NCBI GenBank assembly: GCA_036365515.1 | Contig: CM070873.1 | Location: forward strand, 78,902,029-78,966,028 | Source: Torymus aiolomorphi | Lineage: Eukaryota > Arthropoda > Insecta > Hymenoptera > Torymidae | Direction of reading: 5' to 3' | DNA length: 64,000 nucleotides | Part shown: positions 1-11,479 of the stretch, piece by piece | Layout of the letters: every line of letters starts with the position of its first letter | Numbering within the stretch: the stretch's first letter is position 1 | Translations under genes and position numbers: made by a program | The notes under the pieces: model-generated | Database searches by the model: none | The model's input: the letters and a program-made list of their open reading frames with translations, nothing else | What the model was told of the DNA's origin: nothing

Positions 1-408
1 ACAATGAGTATTTTCAAATCTATATTTGAATAATCAAAAGCACGCATTCTTTATGCAAAAACAAGGATTCATTAAGAAATATTTACAAAATTCTCTACAG
101 CAACAACATTCCATTTCAACAAAGATCTACTCGACTGCAACGCGGTCTCGATGTACGGTATATCTCATGCGCCTCGTTTACAGGCTTCTACCGAGCTACT
201 TCTGCGTCATGAACGGCGCTAACAACGCGTGGTCCGATCGAAATTCGTCTTGCTTTGTAATTGTCTATCCCGTCATTGTTACACATGACGTGCGCATATG
301 CGCGTGCATAGCTGCAAGACTCTCCCGTATATATACTGACTGCGCATGCATGGAGCCTTCCTTGTCTGCCGATGGCTCGCGAGTGCTCGCGCCATTAAAG
401 GGCTAACG

Positions 409-485
<77 letters not shown>

Positions 486-1246
486 CTGAACTTACTAATA
501 TGCTGACGAAACAAAGAACACGCGCATGTACAAAGCACTCATCTGATTGCCCCTGAGCACAAAACTTTTTTCACGTGCTGTACGCTCATTTGGAGCGCAA
601 GAAGGTTTCGTCGACAGCCAATAACTTGTTAAAAAAGTATGTAGCTCAGCGGGAATCAGAACGTGAATTTGTCGCCAAAGAGCGCGACAAAATAGCGTTT
701 CAGTAGTAAAGCGCTAGGGTTTGGCCAGACTAATTGTGCCTGTTCCTATATACTCGCCAATTAAGGACATTTTACTGACAGTTGCACCGATATTTCTTAA
801 ATTATTCTTTTAGTATTAATGCTTTACTTGACTAACTTTTCTTTCAATGGATATATTATGCTGTTCACTTATCTAGATACGCAACATAAATATAGCGAAA
901 ATGTTACAATCTGATGAGCAACTCCATAAATCTATGATCACTATCATTTTTTTCTGTACGCTTATTAACGTGAAAGTTATTGAAAATAAGAATTGTTTAC
1001 TGTAAATAATAGCTTTCAAGGTACCTGATAGCGTCACATTTATGTCCAAACACAAATTATTTCTGCAATGGGCCTTCCGTAAATTTTCTATGAATAATTT
1101 TGTTGCCCATCGCCGAAGTAAAGTCAGTAACAAGCTGGTAACACTATTCAACTTAATTTGAGACTAAAAAAAAAATCCAAAGAATCCCTTCCCCCCTAGT
1201 CGACGGCATATATAGGCAAGGCAAAGCAAAAGAAAATCTCGTTTAC
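1..1246. other. Non-coding flank, probably intron 1 of the kinase gene
   Basis: This stretch lies downstream of the splice donor of the minus-strand kinase exon, so it should be intronic if that call is right. I looked for the next kinase exon (the rest of the glycine-rich loop) and found none, so it must lie left of the window. The sequence is AT-rich apart from bases 130-410. Its ORFs have no recognisable similarity and are treated as chance. Confidence 0.4.
411..483. repeat. (CT)n microsatellite, 73 bp
   Basis: An uninterrupted CT dinucleotide run. It reads as (GA)n on the minus strand, the strand of the neighbouring kinase exon. In insects such tracts can bind GAGA-type factors, but nothing here proves a function. 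Confidence 0.95.
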
Positions 1247-1340
1247 CGATGGTCTTGATCATCTCGAGATCGTCAATCTCGTATCTTTGCAGGTCCTCTT
1301 GAGAGGACTCCTCGGAGTCGGACGTCGCCTCGCTGGACAT
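1247..1340 (-). CDS. First coding exon of a PKA catalytic-like (AGC family) Ser/Thr kinase, partial
   Basis: On the minus strand an ATG at 1340 opens 31 codons plus one base. The peptide has an acidic, serine-rich start (MSSEATSDSEESSQ) followed by YEIDDLEMIKTI. This closely resembles the segment just before the GTGTFGRV glycine loop of PKA catalytic subunits, especially the Pka-C3/PRKX branch, where the loop follows xDDFxxIKTxG. The exon ends in ATCG followed by GTAAAC, so the glycine codon is split in phase 1 as expected for an exon junction. An in-frame TAG occurs upstream, about 19 codons before this ATG, with no other ATG between, which supports the start. The kinase would phosphorylate Ser/Thr substrates under cAMP or related control. 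Only the N-terminal tail is visible, so another AGC kinase is possible; the downstream exons are off the left edge. Confidence 0.55.
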
Positions 1341-1790
1341 CTTCTTGCGCGCGAGCGACGACTCGCCAGCAGCGGCGGCCCGTGTAAAAAGGAGAAACTA
1401 CTGCAGCAACCGGCTCGTTTAACACGACTCGGTGAGTGGCGTGCACACGCACGTGGCCGTGTGGTTCAACGCTCCACGCACTCGGTGTATTCTTGGAGTA
1501 CCGTTCGCCTCTTGTCTCCTCGCGGCCCCGCCGACGCGCTCGAGAGAAAAGTTTCGTCACACTCTCGCGTGCGCGCTAATGGATTTTTCTTCTGGTCACG
1601 ACGTCGACGCCGACGATGATGATCTCCGCGCACGCTCGGCTCTCTGAAAAATAAATTTTGTTTCTCCTCGTTTAATCGCTCTTTCTCGGAGCAGCGGCAT
1701 GTGCCGGCCAACACTTTCACGGTTTTTCTCGCGCACACGCGCGCCTGCGTGTGTGGGCATGTGGATGATGATGGCAAGAGAAAGAGAATA
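1341..1790 (-). promoter_or_regulatory. CpG-rich 5' flank of the kinase exon
   Basis: This is a CpG-dense region immediately upstream (minus strand) of the kinase start codon. It contrasts with the AT-rich sequence on both sides. It probably holds the 5' UTR and promoter. I see no clear TATA box. ORFs on both strands here look like by-products of the GC-rich composition. Confidence 0.35.
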
Positions 1791-3370
1791 TCGTTTGTGG
1801 GATTAACGGGCGTTATTCAACTTTTTTTATTCGGGGTTAGTCGATCGAATGGAACAATATTTGAGATAAAAATATATACCGGCGAGTTAATTTTCATATT
1901 CGATGAAATGTTGGATTACGCATCCATTTAAATACTCTTTCTGACGAGAATAAGATAAAATTATCAATAATTAAGCAGGCAGCTTAAAAAAAAACCCTAA
2001 ACTTGTAAAATTTTGTTTTCTTCATGTGTTTCTACTTTATGATTCGATAACTTTAATGTTTTAGAACACGCCGAAAATGTTTATAAATTATCGATGTTCA
2101 CGTAATATCAAGCACGCCACATAAATAACGGCAATAAAAGGCCAATATTTGAAATAAACAGGCAAACGTTTGTTTTAGCGAGACTATTCTATTTCGACTC
2201 CGAGCTAATGCATCATGATCATTTACTTTGAATATGAGAATAGTCAGTAAAATCTTTTATGTCAAGGCCTACTTTTTGAAAAATATTTCCAATAATTCAC
2301 GACTGCAAAAATTACAATAAAATAATATTTATTTAATTTATATTTCTAATATCACGATGCATCATGACCATGGAAACATAAATTTTGTGTATGTGTAATA
2401 TATTAAAAAACTAAAATCTCAAGACTAATATTTATAAAATTAAATTACAAGGATGAATAAACATGTGCCACTTTACTTTAAAAATAAAATATGAAAATGT
2501 TGATGGCATTAAAAATTTTAATGTTCGTAGAAATGAAAAGTACTATAGTATAGGAAAAATTATACATATGCATATAGTTGTCACTTATGTAATAGAGAAA
2601 CAATGACAAAGTAGCACACCATATGTCTCATAATCTCAAGATCATATTATGCCTCCACCTTTTTCCTTTCTTTCACAAACACATCTATCATCGAATCTTA
2701 TCTCTGTGCTTTTGTAAAATATATTGCAGCTATTATCCGAGCTATCCTCTGACGTGAAATAATGACCATAACTATATATACAAATTTCGCTTCTTTCAGT
2801 ACTACTCGACTGATTTCTACTGCTTCCAAACAAAGGATAATAAAAGCTACTGGGTGCATTTTTTTTGCACTCTGTGCAGGATTATCGAGTGCAAAAACTG
2901 ACCTATAGGCGACAGAAAAAAGCAGTTGAACGGATTAATTTCTCAGGCCAAGCGATCACGAGAGAGCGCCCAGGTTGAAGAGAAAGCTATTTTTCTATAG
3001 TTACGCTTGATTGTCCCACTGGCCTGTTCCATTAAGAAACCAGAATTCCCGTCCTTTTTCACAAATGTTTAACAATGTTCACGAAAGCCGAGTTATGACT
3101 TTTCTTAAATAAATAACCGTCCAAACGTTCTAACGTTTTTTTCGGTCATCTGTGTTACCTAAACCAAAAAACCACATCTATATTCGTTTTCTGAACACTT
3201 TTCACTTCGAGGATGGAGAAAATCGCCGGAGTTAATCGTAATTTACTGATTATACAAGCGAAAACTCGCATATTACGCCACCTGCCACAACTGGAGCACA
3301 CGTAAACAACTGGCTCACAATCGTATAAAGTCCACTATTTACCTCTCTCTCCGACCACCCGAAGCGTCAA
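1791..3370. other. AT-rich sequence without recognised features
   Basis: Low-complexity AT-rich DNA. The minus-strand ORF at 2642-2833 has no recognisable domain, and I do not support it as a gene. Confidence 0.5.
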
Positions 3371-4110
3371 AACTCCATGCACCAGCAGCTCCAAAATGCA
3401 ACAACACAGGGAAGCTCAATATCACCAGCACTCCGGGCGCTTATCACAGACGGACTCTCTCTCTCTCTCTCTCTCCCTCTTTCTCGTCACACAGCTGGCT
3501 CACAGAGCGCACCGGACAGCGGCCGAAAGCCACTGCGCGTTGACGACAACAACAATCGCAGAAACGGTCTGTGCGCTCGCGAGCGGCCGCACTAGCTCCT
3601 TCCGTGATTCACGCGGCGAGCATCACGGAACTGAGCCGCCGCTGGTCGTCGTCGCGGCGCGCGAGATCGCCGAGATCTCAAAAGGCTCTCTTTCTCTCTC
3701 TCTCCGTCCTCCTCCCCCTCCCACCCGCGCGCGCGAGCGCACTCCGTCTCTCTCGCTCGCGCGCTCTGCCTCTATATACCAACTATCCGTCTCTCTTTTT
3801 CACTCTCTCTTTCTCCCGAGCGGGCGAGTATATGAGTTTTCTCTCCGCGAGCGCGCGCGTGGTTTCTCTTTCTGCATCCGCGCGTACTTGCATACCTATA
3901 ATACGTACACGATGCTCGAATGTGTATGGGTGGGCGCATGTGCGTACGTATGCGTGTACGAGGATGGTGGTGATTCGTTGCGCCGACACGGCTCGGGACG
4001 GGTTTTTCGCTGCGGGAATCGTCGTGACGCGCGCACACTGTACGCATAAGCAAGCATAAGTATATACATGTGTGTACGCGCGTACACGATGCTCTCGATG
4101 CGAGGAGTCG
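3371..4110. promoter_or_regulatory. CpG-rich island with CT tracts
   Basis: About 740 bp of CpG-dense sequence containing a (CT)n run at 3454-3484 and further pyrimidine tracts near 3690-3830. Several overlapping ORFs on both strands are rich in Arg, Ser and His, as expected from such repeats, and have no recognisable domains. The composition suits a promoter, first-exon or enhancer region. Direction cannot be told. Confidence 0.3.
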
Positions 4111-4990
4111 TTGCTATTTTCCATAATTATTCGTTCGAAAGTTGTCACCGGGAGTTAAGTTTTAAATTACGCGCGGCGTTATGTCGGGATTATGAAGGTC
4201 TCGCGTTTTGCCTCGCAAGAGCAAAACCGAGAGCAAGAGTGAGAAGGCGCATAGCCCAATTCTATCACGGAATGACGTTTATGCTTTCGTGATTTACATT
4301 ATGCATACATATAAACCCAGAACCGTTGCTTTGAAAAATTATGGAGCCCGTGATAGCTTGTTGTTTATTTAAAATCATAGGTTTAGTATTATTTTTTACG
4401 TTTTAACCTACTAAAGTTATTCAATTATTTTTACTAATTAAATAAATATCAATTTTATGTAGAATAAATCAAACTTCATTCACAAATATAGTATTAATTT
4501 TTTTTACTTATCAAGTTGTTTTATTACAAATTATACCGAATTCACAGTGAACGTACGTGATCACATTACTTACTTACACATTATTTTTTCCATTTTAAAT
4601 CTGCAAAAAACTCAGTATTTTAATGCAAATTCTCGGTTAAACCCTGGTAAGAAGCCGCAGCACTAATCTTTTGGCCAGTATTTATCAGCCTTAAAATTCT
4701 GGTACAATCCCAAAGTAATTCACGCATTTTTGTAAACTGTCACGTTCGCGTAACATTGCTGGGACCGTTTTATTAGTTAGATCTCCGATGCTCGAGGTTA
4801 GCTGTGTTACCTGAAAATTTAACATTTTTTATCATATATCTGATTCCCATTCTGTACTCTTTCTCATAAGTCTCATACGAAATACTCTATCAGACAACAC
4901 AACACTACATCTATAAACTCAGTGTAACTCTTCAAACTAAAGTTATTTTCTACGTAATTGGCGAAAGTTATTGAATTCGCGCATGTTTCT
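4111..4990. other. Mostly AT-rich sequence without recognised features
   Basis: The tail of the CpG island fades out by about 4270. The rest is AT-rich with no coding or repeat structure that I can recognise, up to the TTAA foldback at 4991. Confidence 0.45.
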
Positions 4991-5743
4991 TTAAGGTGGT
5001 TCTCCTCGAACTCCCTAGTCAAAGCAGTGCTAAATGTAGAAATTACCTAAAATTTTAAAAAACCATAGTGTAATGTGATTTATTTATTTAAAATGATAGA
5101 GATAGTCAACGTATTATAAATAAAGTGTATTTAACATGACTAAACTAACTTTTTTCAGAAAATGGCGATATTCTAAAAAATAGATATTGTCACTATAAAT
5201 AATTGTTGATAAATCACTGGAATCTTTTTTGTTTCTCAACCGATTTTAGTTTTCAAGGTCTCATTTTGCTCCTTAGGAAATTTCATGGGGACTTGCCGAA
5301 GGAAAAATTAAAAATTATTCAAAATTCAGAAAGTTATAGCCAATTAAAAGAATATTTTGTTTTAACGATGTGCATGAATTTATGAACAATTCTATAACTT
5401 TCTGAGTTTTGAATAATTTTTAATTTTTTCCTTCGGCAAGTCCCCATGAAATTTCTCAAGGAGCAAATTGAGACCTTGAAAACTAAAATCGGTTGAGAAA
5501 CAAAAAAGATTCCAGCGATTTATCAACAATTGTTTGTAGTGACGATATCTAGTTTCTAGAAAATCGCCATTTTGTGAAAAAAGTTATCTTAGTCATGTTA
5601 AATACACTTTATTTATAATACATGGACTATCTTTATCATTTTAAATAAATAAATCACATTACAACTATGGTTTTTTAAAATTTTGAGGTAACTTCTACAT
5701 TTAGCACTGCTTTGACTAGGGAGTTGGAGGAGAACCACCTTAA
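4991..5743. mobile_element. Foldback element A, TTAA-flanked long inverted repeat (745 bp between TTAAs)
   Basis: TTAA occurs at both ends (4991-4994 and 5740-5743). The termini read GGTGGTTCTCC inward on both sides. The two arms are inverted copies of roughly 345 bp with few mismatches, and the apical loop is about 45 nt near 5345-5390. It has no transposase gene, so it is a non-autonomous, MITE-like element that depended on a TTAA-specific transposase in trans. The ORF at 5203-5385 is just one arm and loop of the hairpin. Confidence 0.85.
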
Positions 5744-5778
5744 GAGCGCAAATAACTTAAAATTTTGCGTTTCAGCAA

Positions 5779-6186
5779 TTAAGGGGATGCCTTACTCGTA
5801 CTATTACCGACCGAGCAATTCACACAGTTTCAAGCTGATTAAAAATAAAATACGTCGAATCACAAAAAATCAAGAGAACTCTCTTCTGTGTTTTTTAACG
5901 TTCTATCATCCAGTCAAAGTTTGGAGTCGAAATATCAAGCCGTTTTTTCAAAAACTTTGAACGAAATTAAATTTAATTCCTTCTCAGGTTAAATTTAATT
6001 TCGTTCAAAGTTTTTGAAAAAACGGCTTGATATTTCGACTCCAAACTTTGACTGGATGATAGAACGTTAAAAAACACAGAAGAGAGTTCTCTTGATTTTT
6101 TGTGATTCGACGTATTTTATTTTTAATCAGCTTGAAACTGTGTGAATTGCTCGGTCGGTAATAGTACGAGTAAGGCATCCCCTTAA
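5779..6186. mobile_element. Foldback element B, perfect 194-bp arms with a 12-nt loop, TTAA-flanked
   Basis: TTAA lies at 5779-5782 and 6183-6186. The arms 5783-5976 and 5989-6182 are exact reverse complements as far as I could check base by base; the loop is 5977-5988. The terminal sequence is GGGGATGCC. It is only 36 bp from foldback A but its arms are unrelated in sequence to A. Perfect arms suggest a young insertion or arm correction. The ORF at 5712-5960 lies mostly in the left arm and is not supported as a gene. Confidence 0.9.
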
Positions 6187-7009
6187 GGCAAAGATATCAC
6201 GCTCTTTGTAAATTAAAAATACTTAATAAAATACTATATTATTAAAATGGTAGTAATTCATTGAAATCTTTGTAACTTTTAAGACTAATTCGAAGAAAGT
6301 TATATTAACAAAGGTTTCACATACGTCAAGTAGATAATGACAGGGTCTAGTCAGACATATATGATCCCACAAAAATATCTTATCTACACTTTTTAAAGAA
6401 TTCTCTATATCAAATTGATAATTATATTTACTCCTATCATTGAATTGTATATTGAGTTCTGATGAAGCACTGTATTTTAATTTAAAAATTTAAATGAACA
6501 GTACTTAATAAAATATGATTACATGTATTTTCTCTTTATCTTTTCATATAAAAATTATTGCCATCATCATAATATAGAATTGAAGCTCTAAATATTATTA
6601 AATATGTTTTCCGGTTTCTTATTGGTGAAAATACGCGACTAATTTGATATTTCATCTTTATAAACAAAATACAAAAATCAGAGCACGAGAAAAGCGCTCC
6701 ATCAATCTCTAGTTCAATTAAAATTGGTATATTTATTTATTACAATAACATTGATTGTATCTATATTATTGTATGATAATAAATGTGTCATTTAAATCAG
6801 TTGGGTACTTGAATAAAAGTTTTTTTTAATAAGAATGATTGGAAACGATATATACGTAAAAAATGTTTCTAATTTCGGCACTTTCTGAATTCGTAAAGGA
6901 AATCTTAAGATACGTCATAACTTAATAAAAAATCATTATTTAAAAAACCATATAATATAAATAGTATAATATAAATCAAATAATATATATAGTTACTACA
7001 TTATATAGA
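6187..7009. other. AT-rich sequence without recognised features
   Basis: No ORF with recognisable similarity and no clear repeat structure. Confidence 0.45.
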
Positions 7010-7165
7010 TTTTTTAAGAGGAAGCTTTGTAAGGGATTTGAGACTCACATTTTGATGTTTTCTAATTTTTCCTAGATTCCTCAATCAGTTAATGAGATAT
7101 AAAAAAAAGTCTGTATGTATGTAATATCTTGTAATGTGTATGTGTTTGTGTTATAATTTTTACCA
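7010..7165. repeat. Terminal fragment of the microsatellite-carrying repeat family
   Basis: The sequence starts GAGGAAGCTTTGTAAG and leads through AT-rich DNA into CTGTATGTATG and a degenerate GT-rich tract. This is the same order seen at 49590-49775 (GAGGAAGCTTTCTG, then CTGTATGGATG and (GT)n). It is interpreted as a decayed end of that family. Confidence 0.4.
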
Positions 7166-7319
7166 ACAAATGAAAATATCGGGCTCAAACATTGCATTTT
7201 ATTCACGCTATTACATTAAAAATTTATAGCCATATTATTAAAGTATGCCGAAAATGTGATTCAGTAAGTTTATTTTTTCAACACGTACATGAAAAAGGCC
7301 CTTTTCCTACATAGAAAAG

Positions 7320-7562
7320 TGAATGGAAAATCGAGCATTTCGAACGTCCAGTGAAGCCCCCGCTACAGTGGGAAGAGCAAAAAAGGTCATATTCCTGCAC
7401 TTATTAAAAAAAGTACTATGTGTAACAAGGGAGCAATTGACTTTTTCAGACTCGAATGATGATTTTGAGCACTCGTGTATCACTCGGGCGCCTTCGACTC
7501 AGTCATCACCTCGCTAGAAAAAGTCAACTTTCCTTCCTAGTTGCACAATGTACTATTTTATT
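7320..7562. repeat. Degenerate copy related to the 197-bp insertion at 16531
   Basis: It shares with 16531-16727 the pattern of CTCGRGCG blocks, an AACTTTCC or CAACTTTCC block, and the ending CATAATGTACTATTT or CACAATGTACTATTT. The similarity is patchy, and an alignment would be needed to fix its limits. The two overlapping ORFs have no known domain. Confidence 0.3.
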
Positions 7563-8507
7563 TTTTCTCTTAAACAAATATGAAATAGAAAATTATTTTA
7601 CGGTGGTTCATGCGTCAGATATAGTAGACTATCATGGACACTGTGAATAAAATAATTTGTACCATTCTTTATTAAGGCCCGATAGTTTGAGCATTATTTA
7701 TGCATCGGAAATATAATATATTCTATAAATTTGCTTATTGCAAGTATACAAACTGTTCATTAAAAATGCCCTACAAATTAAATTTTTATTACTTTAAAAA
7801 ATCGAAACATTGCTTTTGCTCCATTTTGTTATACTCTCTGAGTTTAGATGCTGCATCTCGTATCAATATTCATGGTAATTAAAACGCATGTATCAAAAAA
7901 AGATTGAATGATTGATTTGTAAAATTCGAATTCACTGTCTTTTTAATGATACAGTTAGCAGCGATTTGTTTCTTTAATTCTTAGGTAGTATTTGAAGGTG
8001 GTTGGTTATTTTCTTTGGTAATTAAAACTGTAAGCACATACCATCCTAACCCCTAGCATAAAAAAGCCAGTTAATAGTAAATTACAATTGTTTTTTTTAT
8101 ATACCATCTGTCCATTATTTTTAAGTAATATTGTAACATCAACAGAAAGAGTTATCAGATACGTTCAAGTATAAATTTTGGTCATGTTTTGGTTTACACT
8201 CCGTCGAATCAAATTTACAGTATCTCAAAGAGTTGACATGCTTCCGTACATTGTCCCGCAGACGGAAAAACAAACAGACACGAACTCTTGCGCAATGACA
8301 ACATTTTCTTTGCGCTTTGTCAATGTCTCGGCGTCGCTGACGTAAACGTTCGTCCGAAGCATCCATGTACATCCATCATTTCACCCGCGCAAGTCAGGGA
8401 TCCATGAGGAACATTTGTTTTGAAAAACAACAAAGCCATCGACTGGCGACCGCAAGCCGTATATTTTTTATCGGTCGAGTCGCCCACTTCTCCGCCATAA
8501 AAAGTGA

Positions 8508-8510
<3 letters not shown>
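7563..8510. other. AT-rich sequence without recognised features
   Basis: No supported gene or repeat. CpG content rises from about 8200 towards the island at 8.5 kb. Confidence 0.4.

Positions 8511-8581
<71 letters not shown>
8511..8581. repeat. (CT)n microsatellite, 71 bp
   Basis: An uninterrupted CT run at the left border of the CpG island. The Ser/Leu or Arg/Glu ORFs across it are repeat artefacts. Confidence 0.95.
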
Positions 8582-8583
<2 letters not shown>

Positions 8584-9135
8584 CGCGTTGACAGGCCGAC
8601 GCACGCCTAATCTTAGATCGCAGTGTGCGCGCGAACGTACACTACGGCAGTTAATCAGAGCTTAAATTTGCATCGCGTAAAGGACCTCGCTATTACAGCT
8701 ACGCGACGGCGGCGGTGACGACGCGAGAGCGCAATGTCTAAATTGTTTATCGACGTCGCAACAAGCCTGAGTTTTATATAAAGTGCCACGACGGCAGCGT
8801 GCGTACGCTTGGACGAGTCGCCCGTTTCCGTGAGTTTCGGCTTATTTTCGCGACGTACTGGCCCCGATCCAAGTGCATGCGTCGTCGCGTACGTCAGCGA
8901 AACGAAAGAGAGAGTGGCGCGGGGGGAGGGAGAGAAGGTGGCCGTTCCGAAATTCGCGCGGGTGATCGGGCCCCCGCAACGCGTGAATTATTACTTTGCT
9001 CGTATTTACGTCCGCGCGGGTAGTCGCCGCAGTTACGAGAGCCGCTGCTACCTCGATCTTCCAGCGACACGTGCGCCGCACGAGCGAGAAAAGACAGAGG
9101 GGAAGTGTGAGGCGAAATTTAGATTCTAAGAGGAT
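8582..9135. promoter_or_regulatory. CpG-rich promoter-like island
   Basis: CpG-dense sequence flanked by a long (CT)n tract and containing a consensus TATA box on the plus strand. The ORFs (8799-9023, 8809-9129, 8842-9081 minus) overlap one another and show no recognisable domain. Best read as a promoter and 5' UTR region. Confidence 0.35.
8775..8783 (+). promoter_or_regulatory. Candidate TATA box (TATATAAAG)
   Basis: An exact match to the metazoan TATA consensus inside a CpG island. It predicts plus-strand initiation about 25-35 bp downstream, near 8803-8815. No recognised coding exon follows, so a downstream first exon would be untranslated or lead into a distant exon. Confidence 0.3.
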
Positions 9136-9545
9136 GAAGAATATGGGAAGAGAGATACAAATTTTTCTTAAGGATTAAAAACACGCCTGTTGATGTAGAT
9201 TCGGATTATTGCGCGCGAATTGCGTGATTTTTATCTGTATTGTGGAACAAAAACAATCGGAAACTTTATAAGTTAATTGAAAATGAAAGGACTATAAACT
9301 GAATGGTTTAACATTTTTATAGTATATAATCAGCGTCATTGTAGATGACAATAAATATTTCTTATATTTTATGAGTACTATAGAAACTATATAAGAAAAG
9401 CTATCTTTTATAATATTTCTATGCTAATAAATTAAACAATGGCTTGAAAATAATATGAGAAAATATGAAAAGGAAAATAACATTTAAGCAGCATCACACA
9501 TGCTCTCAAGTGAAAGTAACTTGAATGAAGCAGCGATAACGCAAA
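9136..9545. other. AT-rich sequence without recognised features
   Basis: No gene or repeat structure seen. Confidence 0.4.
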
Positions 9546-9963
9546 TTACGACGAAGGAGAAGGTGAAGGGACTGCCTTGTCTTTACTTGCGCTACATTCA
9601 ACATCGCTTTCTATTTTATTTTCATCTGTTTTTCTCGTGGTAGCTTCACCGTCGAAATATGAAACAATGACTTTGGTTTGTGAGCAACGACCGGCTGTTC
9701 GACGATAAATTAATAGTTGCGGCATCGGCAATACAAGACATAAGTCTATTCCTAGGCTACATATACCACGTATCGAAGTTAGATACAGAACGCTGGGTGT
9801 CTGGGTTCGATCTTAGAAAGCACGATGTGCGCATTAAGCTGTCGTTCCGGCAAGATGAATCTGAGTTTTTAATTGGGCTGCTGCCATCGCAAAATCTTTC
9901 ATGTTCGGAGATGTAATTTTTGGCCATTTGCATTTGATAGGTTTCCAAAGTGATTATTTTCAT
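9546..9963 (-). other. Possible decayed coding fragment, unidentified
   Basis: A patch of near-balanced base composition within AT-rich DNA carries two adjacent minus-strand frames (9757-9963, 68 codons; 9546-9731, 61 codons) and an overlapping plus-strand frame (9680-9916). The minus frames could be one reading broken by a frameshift. No domain or motif is recognised. It may be a worn processed pseudogene, an exon fragment or chance. Confidence 0.15.
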
Positions 9964-11367
9964 GTCGCGCTAACTGAAAATTGGAAAGTCTGTTAGTTCT
10001 ATTGTATATTGATTTTATATTAGATAGTCATTGCTTGATAAACGTTTAGGTTTGTGGCAACCTTTTAAAATAACACTTAAAATTTTTTCTGTAATGTACA
10101 TATAAGTATCGTTATTGTATGTAATAATAAATAATACGTTAGCGTTTTATTGGCCAAGACGCATCAAGCATCATCACTGAGGACTAAAGAATTATTTTAC
10201 TAAATTGTTTAAAAAAAAAGATCTTTTCAAATAATTAATATTAATTTAGAAAAACAAAAAAAAGCAAATTAAAATAATAAACAAGCACGCCGATATAAGG
10301 TAAAAAAACTTCAATGTATATGCGTATTCTAAAATTTTCTTTGTTAAGGGTGTCCAGGTTAATGTCAATTGTAATAACACCGTTATTTTATTTTACTGTA
10401 GCCAAATCCATGCGCACTGCGCGCGCTCTATGTACTTTTTTATTTTTTTTTATTAAACATGCAAAGAATAATTTATTCCTTATAAGCCGTAAATCTTTTT
10501 TTTTTTTAATTTTGATGTATCTTTAATAATTGATATAATACTGTAGTACATTTAACGAATACAACGTTTTGAGGCTAGAAACTATAAGCTAATTATTCGA
10601 ATTTTTTTTTTGTGAAGTATTAAATAAAAAATACAATCTGAACATAATATAGACATAATTTATTCTAATATTAACATAATGAATTCTTCTAAGATTAAAA
10701 CATGTTATTTATTTTTTTAAGTTGTAACCAACATTAACTTGATTATTATTTATTTAATACTTTTCACTTTAATCATTTTTATTCCAATAAATATTCCAAT
10801 AAATAATACCTAATTATCAAATAAAAATGCATATTTAATTTTAAATTCTCCCACCATTTATATCCAAGAACCAGTCACAGATCAAATCTATAGAGGCTTC
10901 ACTTCTTCAGGTCATCACTTTTTTAAAAAGGGATTAGAAGGCTTCTACTTGAGTACAAAATAAGACCTGTTTGCTGGTTGTATAATACAGATATGGTGAC
11001 TCACTAAATTCATAGTTTTTGAGGAACAAGCTTCTTAATATGTTTTCTGTATAGTATTCTACAAACCGTCTTTCATAATATACAAAAAACTATATCTACT
11101 TAAATTCAAAAATACGTTTAAACGTTACATAAATATTTAAATACATTACTTTTCTAAAAATTTCAAAATGAATTTTCAAGTATAGTCATGAAACGGTACA
11201 AAACATTTAGTAGAATAAACGAACAGGCCATGTGAAGTACCGACAGGATCCCTACCTTACCGGCACTTAAATATTTTCTTTGTATCGTATATATAAACAA
11301 AAATTTTAGAAAGAGGCGTTCTTTTACGTCCTCCCAAATGCCATTGAGTATACCCTATTTAATTTTT
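9964..11367. other. AT-rich sequence without recognised features
   Basis: Homopolymer-rich AT sequence. The ORF at 10314-10526 is Leu/Phe-rich by composition and is not supported. Confidence 0.45.
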
Positions 11368-11479
11368 AAATGATTCCATCCATTAGATTTTTCCAAAAAT
11401 GTTAATGAATTTTTTCGAGGCCTTATTCTTATCACTGATTTGAAACGGTTTTGGAAAAATCTAATGGATGGAATGATTT
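11368..11479. repeat. Short palindromic hairpin, 31-bp arms
   Basis: The arms 11368-11398 and 11449-11479 are exact reverse complements separated by a 50-nt spacer. The arm core is CCATCCATTAGATTTTTCC. It sits about 0.5 kb upstream of the transposase-like pseudogene and could be a transposon remnant or an independent small foldback. Confidence 0.75.

Noticed and set aside
3396..4059. 217- and 162-codon plus-strand ORFs
   Set aside because: They overlap each other and minus-strand frames in a CpG/CT-rich island; composition follows the repeats.
5203..5960. ORFs at 5203-5385 and 5712-5960
   Set aside because: They lie largely in arms of the foldback elements and are explained by them.
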